DNA from: Aliivibrio sifiae
GTDB taxonomy: Bacteria > Pseudomonadota > Gammaproteobacteria > Enterobacterales > Vibrionaceae
Direction of reading: 5' to 3'
Assembly (NCBI RefSeq): GCF_002954715.1
Contig: NZ_MSCP01000001.1
Location: 1,392,781-1,456,780 of the forward strand
DNA: 64,000 nucleotides
Shown in pieces: positions 60,167-64,000 of the stretch. The notes under the pieces were generated by a model, which was not told where the DNA came from, made no database searches, and saw only the letters and a program-made list of their open reading frames with translations. A program made the translations under genes and the position numbers. Position 1 is the first letter of the stretch. The number at the start of each line of letters is the position of its first letter.

Positions 60167-61313
60167 AAAAACTCCATATAGTACACTTTTAATTAGATTG
60201 ATTCTTTAAATACAAAAAAACGCTAATGCATTATCAAATTCAGTATTATTAATGGGTTAAATTTGATAATGAACGTATTTACTACCAAATATAGTTATTC
60301 AAATAATCAAGTTATGCAAATTACATGTAATTATATAAAGCAAGATAAAGTAATATTACTAAATAGTTTAAATTTTATAAATCCCTCCAGATAATAATTA
60401 ATATAAAATTAAATATAATTTACAAAAAACTCAATGAATTTTTTACTTACAATTATAATTTATTTAATATATTCGTATGATAATTATCACATAAAACCAA
60501 TAATGATATTCGCGCCTAATTACCTAACAGACATAAAAAACATGCACTTATTCAAAAAATAACGCTATCAATCATCGTTGAAAAAACAACAATTGAATGT
60601 ATTTTTATCTACTTGTAAACTTAGAAAAAGAGCCCTAGGTGAACTAATATTATGAATATACCCTTAACCACCATAATTAGTTTATGAAAGCTAATTTCTG
60701 TGAACATGATTATTTCGTTAATGAAAGTTTTTCCCACTTATCGCAACAATCAAGCCTAATGAATATCGAGACATACTGTCTACAACTGCCACATAGAAAA
60801 ATCAATAAAATTTAAATTATATATGAGGAATAACACTCCGACATTAGTAAAAAATCAACTCTTCATAAATTATATGTTAATTACATTATTAAATAAGCAT
60901 CATAAAAATAAAACAATGTAATGTTTCTTTAAAAATATAAAAACCACTTATATCTACTAGATAAGAACATATAATAATATTACTTTTTACAAGTAAATCC
61001 ACACTCTTTCTTTTCGATGTTAATCTATTCAATTCTGACAATCAACATCAAACCTTTATCCATCTAAAAGTATCAATAACTGAATACAGAGAAAAATTAA
61101 TATAATAGAAGATAATAATTTTTAGTAAATGCATTACTAACACTCTAGTTAAATTGAAAAAGGAATCTAGAATGTAATAAAACTGGCCAATCATGATTAC
61201 ATCATCATGCCAGAGTAGAATGTAACGATTGCGCATCTTTTACTGCTGTATTTGCAAATTGATTGCTATTTATCTACATTGAGATCTCTTTCGTCATTAA
61301 TAAAGGAATTTTC
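60167..61313. other. AT-rich 1.1-kb region without genes
   Basis: No convincing gene or RNA is seen. The left part should hold the haemolysin promoter. Near the right end TAGAATGTAA occurs twice as a direct repeat (61168-61177 and 61216-61225), flanking a TGGC/GCCA inverted repeat around 61183-61212 ahead of the DUF1993 gene. A short minus-strand frame at 60718-60801 resembles part of a transposase. Very low GC and the absence of genes suggest horizontally acquired or decayed DNA. Confidence 0.5.
60718..60801 (-). pseudogene. Possible transposase scrap
   Basis: A 27-codon stretch reads FFYVAVVDSMSRYSLGLIVA and ends at a stop. The pattern YVAVV-D-SR-LG recalls the first catalytic strand of rve/DDE integrases. 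It is bounded by stop codons and no flanking similarity is seen, so this is a weak call. Confidence 0.2.
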
Positions 61314-61838
61314 ATGGCTATGCTTTCCGACATAACTCTTACCCCTTTTTCTAATTCATTAAATGTTGCCATTCATTTAATGACTAAAGCAAAAGCGCAT
61401 TTTGAGTCACAAAATCGAAATACAAATGACATCGTTGATCTTCAATTAGTTGATAACATGCTCCCACTTTCATTCCAAATAAATGCCATTTGTCAGCATA
61501 CACTTCAAGCAACAAAAGCCGTATTAAGCAGTAACTTTTATATTCCATCACCTTTAGGTGAAATTGATTTTCATGGCTTAATTAAATTACTTCAAAATAC
61601 ACAAAAAGAGTTGAGTGAAATTACAGAAAATGAAGTGAATTCACGCTCAGGTGAAACCGTTATTTTTCACTATCCAGAACGACCAATGACCTTCACTGCT
61701 GAGAATTTTATTACGTCATTCTCAACACCTAACCTCTATTTTCATCAAACAACGCTATATAATCTATTACGAAAAGAAGGGGTTCCGTTAAGTAAAATAG
61801 ATTTTATTGGTGCGTTATCTCTTAGTCCTTCAGAATAA
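61314..61838 (+). CDS. DUF1993 family protein (174 aa)
   Basis: The ATG giving MAMLSDITLTPF is chosen, with AAAGGA six bases upstream; a 17-codon longer frame is unsupported. The protein is soluble and helical; the closing FHQTTLYNLLRKEGVPLSKIDF with the internal SGETVIFHYPERPMTF are DUF1993 features (DinB-like four-helix fold). No function is known. It is a single gene with a strong terminator. Confidence 0.9.
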   Translation: MAMLSDITLTPFSNSLNVAIHLMTKAKAHFESQNRNTNDIVDLQLVDNMLPLSFQINAICQHTLQATKAVLSSNFYIPSPLGEIDFHGLIKLLQNTQKELSEITENEVNSRSGETVIFHYPERPMTFTAENFITSFSTPNLYFHQTTLYNLLRKEGVPLSKIDFIGALSLSPSE

Positions 61839-61850
61839 ATATTGCTTCAT

Positions 61851-61890
61851 AAAAAAGCCCTGTTTAGTGAGCACTAAACAGGGCTTTTAT
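61851..61890. terminator. Bidirectional terminator between DUF1993 and the metallo-beta-lactamase gene
   Basis: AAAAGCCCTGTTTAG and CTAAACAGGGCTTTT form a perfect 15-bp stem with a 6-base loop. Confidence 0.92.
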
Positions 61891-61903
61891 GTTCTATGGC
61901 GAC

Positions 61904-62644
61904 TTACAAACTTTCAGCAATATCGACAGTGTGGCTAATAATACTGGTTCCCTTACCAACGTTACCATGTCCAGGAACGACAAACCGAGCTTCAGGGTAT
62001 TTTGTTAATACTTTCTGAGCCGAGTTTGCCCACTCTTTCTTATCAGCATCACCAGTCCATCCAATCGTATTAACTTCATTCGCTCGCATTAAACACCCGC
62101 CAAGCAATACTTGCTCTTTGGGTAACCATACAACTGCATTATCTTTCGTATGACCCGCTCCGGGATAGAAAACTTCAATCTTATTTTCTAATAGCACAAA
62201 ATTATCATCTGAAAATTGATGATTAGTGGCTTTCTTATTATCACCTTTCAAAAATGTGTTGGTTAATGCAGACGCATAGGTATCAAAATTATGCTCTTGT
62301 AGATATTCTAAACCACCCGTTTGATCTTCATGAAAATGAGAAAATACGGTTTTCTTTAGCGTTAAGCCTCTGTTTTCAATCCACGTCATCAGTTGAGGCA
62401 TGTTCGATGCATTCCATGGTGTATCAATTAAATACACATCCTTCCCATCAACATAGACCAATGAGTTAGCGTCCATTAAAATAGGCTTATCTGGGTTCTG
62501 TAAATTTTTAAATTCACGGTATGATTTAACCAAAAAAACATTATTCGTAATTTCTTCAAATTGAAGTGGTTTTACTGACTCATCTGCGGCAGAAGCATTA
62601 AAGCCAATAACAGCACTTAATAGCGCTAACGTAATTTTAAACAT
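61904..62644 (-). CDS. Subclass B1 metallo-beta-lactamase
   Basis: The 246-aa enzyme has a signal peptide (1-19) and all zinc ligands of subclass B1: FSHFHEDQTGG (His103, His105, Asp107), GAGHTKDN (His165), GGC (Cys184) and PGHG (His226). Cys184 and the spacing separate it from B2, B3 and from general MBL hydrolases. Segments YPGAGHTKDNAVVWLP and YPEARFVVPGHG closely resemble VIM-type enzymes. It should hydrolyse most beta-lactams, carbapenems included, in the periplasm, if expressed. The ATG at MFKITLALL has AAGGA nine bases upstream; a start three codons earlier touches that site. No mobile element flanks it, so it looks intrinsic; a B1 enzyme, ALI-1, has been described from A. salmonicida. 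Confidence 0.93.
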   Translation of the reverse strand: MFKITLALLSAVIGFNASAADESVKPLQFEEITNNVFLVKSYREFKNLQNPDKPILMDANSLVYVDGKDVYLIDTPWNASNMPQLMTWIENRGLTLKKTVFSHFHEDQTGGLEYLQEHNFDTYASALTNTFLKGDNKKATNHQFSDDNFVLLENKIEVFYPGAGHTKDNAVVWLPKEQVLLGGCLMRANEVNTIGWTGDADKKEWANSAQKVLTKYPEARFVVPGHGNVGKGTSIISHTVDIAESL

Positions 62645-62794
62645 GAATTCCATTCCTTTTTTAGTGTGCCACAAAGATACAACATAATTCCTTTTGGAAG
62701 TGTTAGATAAATGTAAAAAAACAATTTTGTACAATAATTAACATACTCTGTTCGCTTATTCTATTTGGCATAAACCCCAAAAAAAGGCACACGC

Positions 62795-63397
62795 ATGACC
62801 CTATTTTTAGCCATGGCAATGTTCGCATTAGTTACGTCATTGTCTCCGGGACCAGTCAACATTCTAGCCACCATTACCGGCGCGAATCATGGATATAAAA
62901 GAACCATTCCCCATATCTTTGGTGCAACCGTCGGTTTTGTGTCTATTCTTATTATATTAGGATTAGGGGTGGTACAAGCCTTTGATGGCTCTCACACAGC
63001 AACACTTGTTTTAAATTACCTTGGTAGTGCCTTTTTACTTTATCTCGCCTATAAAGTAGCTACGAGCAAAAAGACAGAACAAAATAAAACAAAAAAAGAC
63101 GACGCACCAACCATGCTACAAGGTTTATTGTGTCAGTGGTTAAACCCAAAAGCTTGGATTGTCTCTTTATCTGGTGTCACCGTTTTTTCCAGTAACGGTG
63201 TGATCCCTCTCGAAGACCTTGGTGTATTTAGTATCATATTTTTTATCGTATGTTACTGCTGTATATCCATTTGGGCCTTACTAGGATTAACGATTGGAAA
63301 GTATTTAGAGCACCCTATCCATTATAAAATTTTTAATCGCTTTATGGGGTCATTACTCGCATTAACAGTCGTTTATGTATTTTTTATATCAAATTAA
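62795..63397 (+). CDS. LysE/RhtB-family amino acid exporter
   Basis: The 200-aa inner-membrane protein has six segments and the family start SLSPGPVNILATITGANHG. The central CQWLNPKAWIVSLSGVT is also typical. It exports an amino acid or small amine; the substrate is unknown. An AraC regulator gene follows 14 bp downstream on the same strand, so the pair forms an operon. Confidence 0.93.
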   Translation: MTLFLAMAMFALVTSLSPGPVNILATITGANHGYKRTIPHIFGATVGFVSILIILGLGVVQAFDGSHTATLVLNYLGSAFLLYLAYKVATSKKTEQNKTKKDDAPTMLQGLLCQWLNPKAWIVSLSGVTVFSSNGVIPLEDLGVFSIIFFIVCYCCISIWALLGLTIGKYLEHPIHYKIFNRFMGSLLALTVVYVFFISN

Positions 63398-63411
63398 CAA
63401 TAGGCGTTATA

Positions 63412-64000
63412 TTGACTAACTCAGAAACACATTTTTTAAGACCTCCTATACTTCCATTTGAATTACGTTATTCAAACAATTCAAATGCCTGCTATAAAAA
63501 ACATTCGCATCCAGAGTTTTCTATTGGTGTCGTAGATAGTGGTGTAAGTGAATACATAAATCAAAATTCAAAACAAGAAATAAGCATAGGTTCTACGGTA
63601 ATCATCAACCCTGAAACAGTACATTCCTGTAACCCAAAACTCAGGACTAAATGGAGTTATAAAATGCTTTTTGTTGAGCCAGACTGGTTAACACAATTGC
63701 AAACGAGCATTTCAGGCATTAAGCACACTAAGTTTCAACCTTTTCAGAAACATCACAGTCGATGCCCTACACTATATCAAAACTTCCAATCATTAGCGAA
63801 AATTATAATCGAAAACGAATCCCCCTTATTAGTAGAAGAATCTGCAATCACTTTCTTCTCCACTCTTATCCTTAAAGAGTGTAAAACAAAACCACCACGC
63901 CATATCATTCCGAAGCAAGCAACCCATCTAGCCTATCAGTACATCTCAGATAATATTGATAAAAATATATCCATCTCTGAGATTGCAAAAGAGTCTGGCT
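63412..64000 (+). CDS. AraC-family transcriptional regulator, truncated by the window edge
   Basis: An open frame of 196 codons runs off the right end. It probably starts at TTG (AGG eight bases upstream), 14 bp after the LysE gene. The N-terminal part has a cupin-like AraC sensor (HSHPEFSIGVVDSGVSEY, IINPETVHSCNP), and the visible end, AYQYISDNIDKNISISEIAK, opens the first helix-turn-helix. This arrangement, a LysE exporter with an AraC regulator, is common; the regulator probably senses the exported amino acid. Confidence 0.88.
   Translation, partial: MTNSETHFLRPPILPFELRYSNNSNACYKKHSHPEFSIGVVDSGVSEYINQNSKQEISIGSTVIINPETVHSCNPKLRTKWSYKMLFVEPDWLTQLQTSISGIKHTKFQPFQKHHSRCPTLYQNFQSLAKIIIENESPLLVEESAITFFSTLILKECKTKPPRHIIPKQATHLAYQYISDNIDKNISISEIAKESG

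Noticed and set aside
61048-61236. 62-codon minus-strand frame
   Set aside because: AT-driven codons (Ile, Tyr, Phe) and no ribosome site; treated as chance.

Overview
The window looks like a chromosomal segment of a marine Vibrionaceae, most probably an Aliivibrio of the fischeri/logei/salmonicida group. The evidence is AT-rich DNA with dense genes in both directions, a secreted multi-domain chitinase, a Vibrio cholerae cytolysin-type haemolysin, a CARB-type beta-lactamase, a ToxR-like membrane regulator with a small partner, and TAXI-TRAP and BCCT transporters. The genus is inferred from gene content; no rRNA, tRNA, IS element, prophage or CRISPR array was seen. Two genes carry recent-looking lesions: a BCCT carrier with an out-of-frame internal deletion and a choice-of-anchor-I lipoprotein with a one-base frameshift. 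This fits a lineage with ongoing gene decay.

Layout. 1-11.5 kb: a small CxxC protein, a large surface lipoprotein, prolyl oligopeptidase, a possible 39-aa ORF with its own terminator, the broken BCCT carrier, a periplasmic MBL-fold protein divergent from a LysR regulator, a TauE/SafE permease and YaeQ. 11.5-18.2 kb: amino-sugar use, with a GH18 chitinase behind a palindrome-rich leader and a murPQ operon divergent from a murR-type regulator with a CRP site between them. 18.3-22.2 kb: a periplasmic HAD phosphatase, a dispersed repeat, DUF805, an outer-membrane barrel and a zinc-finger-less DnaJ. 22.2-27.2 kb: a LolA/LolCDE-like export module with a LysR gene. 27.3-34 kb: small membrane proteins, YajD, a PLP enzyme, a class A beta-lactamase, PpiB, a Bax-like glucosaminidase, DoxX, LysR and a NemR-like TetR. 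34-42.5 kb: an outer-membrane protein, NupC behind PurR-like and CRP sites, two LysR regulators, an ionotropic-glutamate-receptor-like protein and a chemoreceptor. 42.6-49.3 kb: a TAXI-TRAP transporter, the frameshifted lipoprotein and a Dcu carrier. 49.6-55.4 kb: a GNAT enzyme, a ToxR-like/VtrC-like cassette facing an outer-membrane protein gene, and a large metalloprotease-propeller-barrel protein. 55.4-64 kb: DUF2127, brnQ with a leader-peptide attenuator, a haemolysin ending in a beta-gamma-crystallin domain, a 1.1-kb AT-rich gap, DUF1993, a B1 metallo-beta-lactamase, LysE and a partial AraC regulator.

Most distinctive observations: (1) an Ile/Val/Leu-rich leader peptide with mutually exclusive hairpins ahead of brnQ; (2) a VCC-like pore-forming toxin whose C-terminal module is a calcium-type beta-gamma-crystallin rather than a beta-prism; (3) an overlapping ToxR-like/small-membrane-protein pair resembling co-component systems such as VtrA/VtrC; (4) a secreted HExxH protein apparently fused to a propeller and an outer-membrane barrel; (5) an iGluR-like protein with a non-canonical pore loop. 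Two different intrinsic beta-lactamases (class A and class B1) lie about 32 kb apart.
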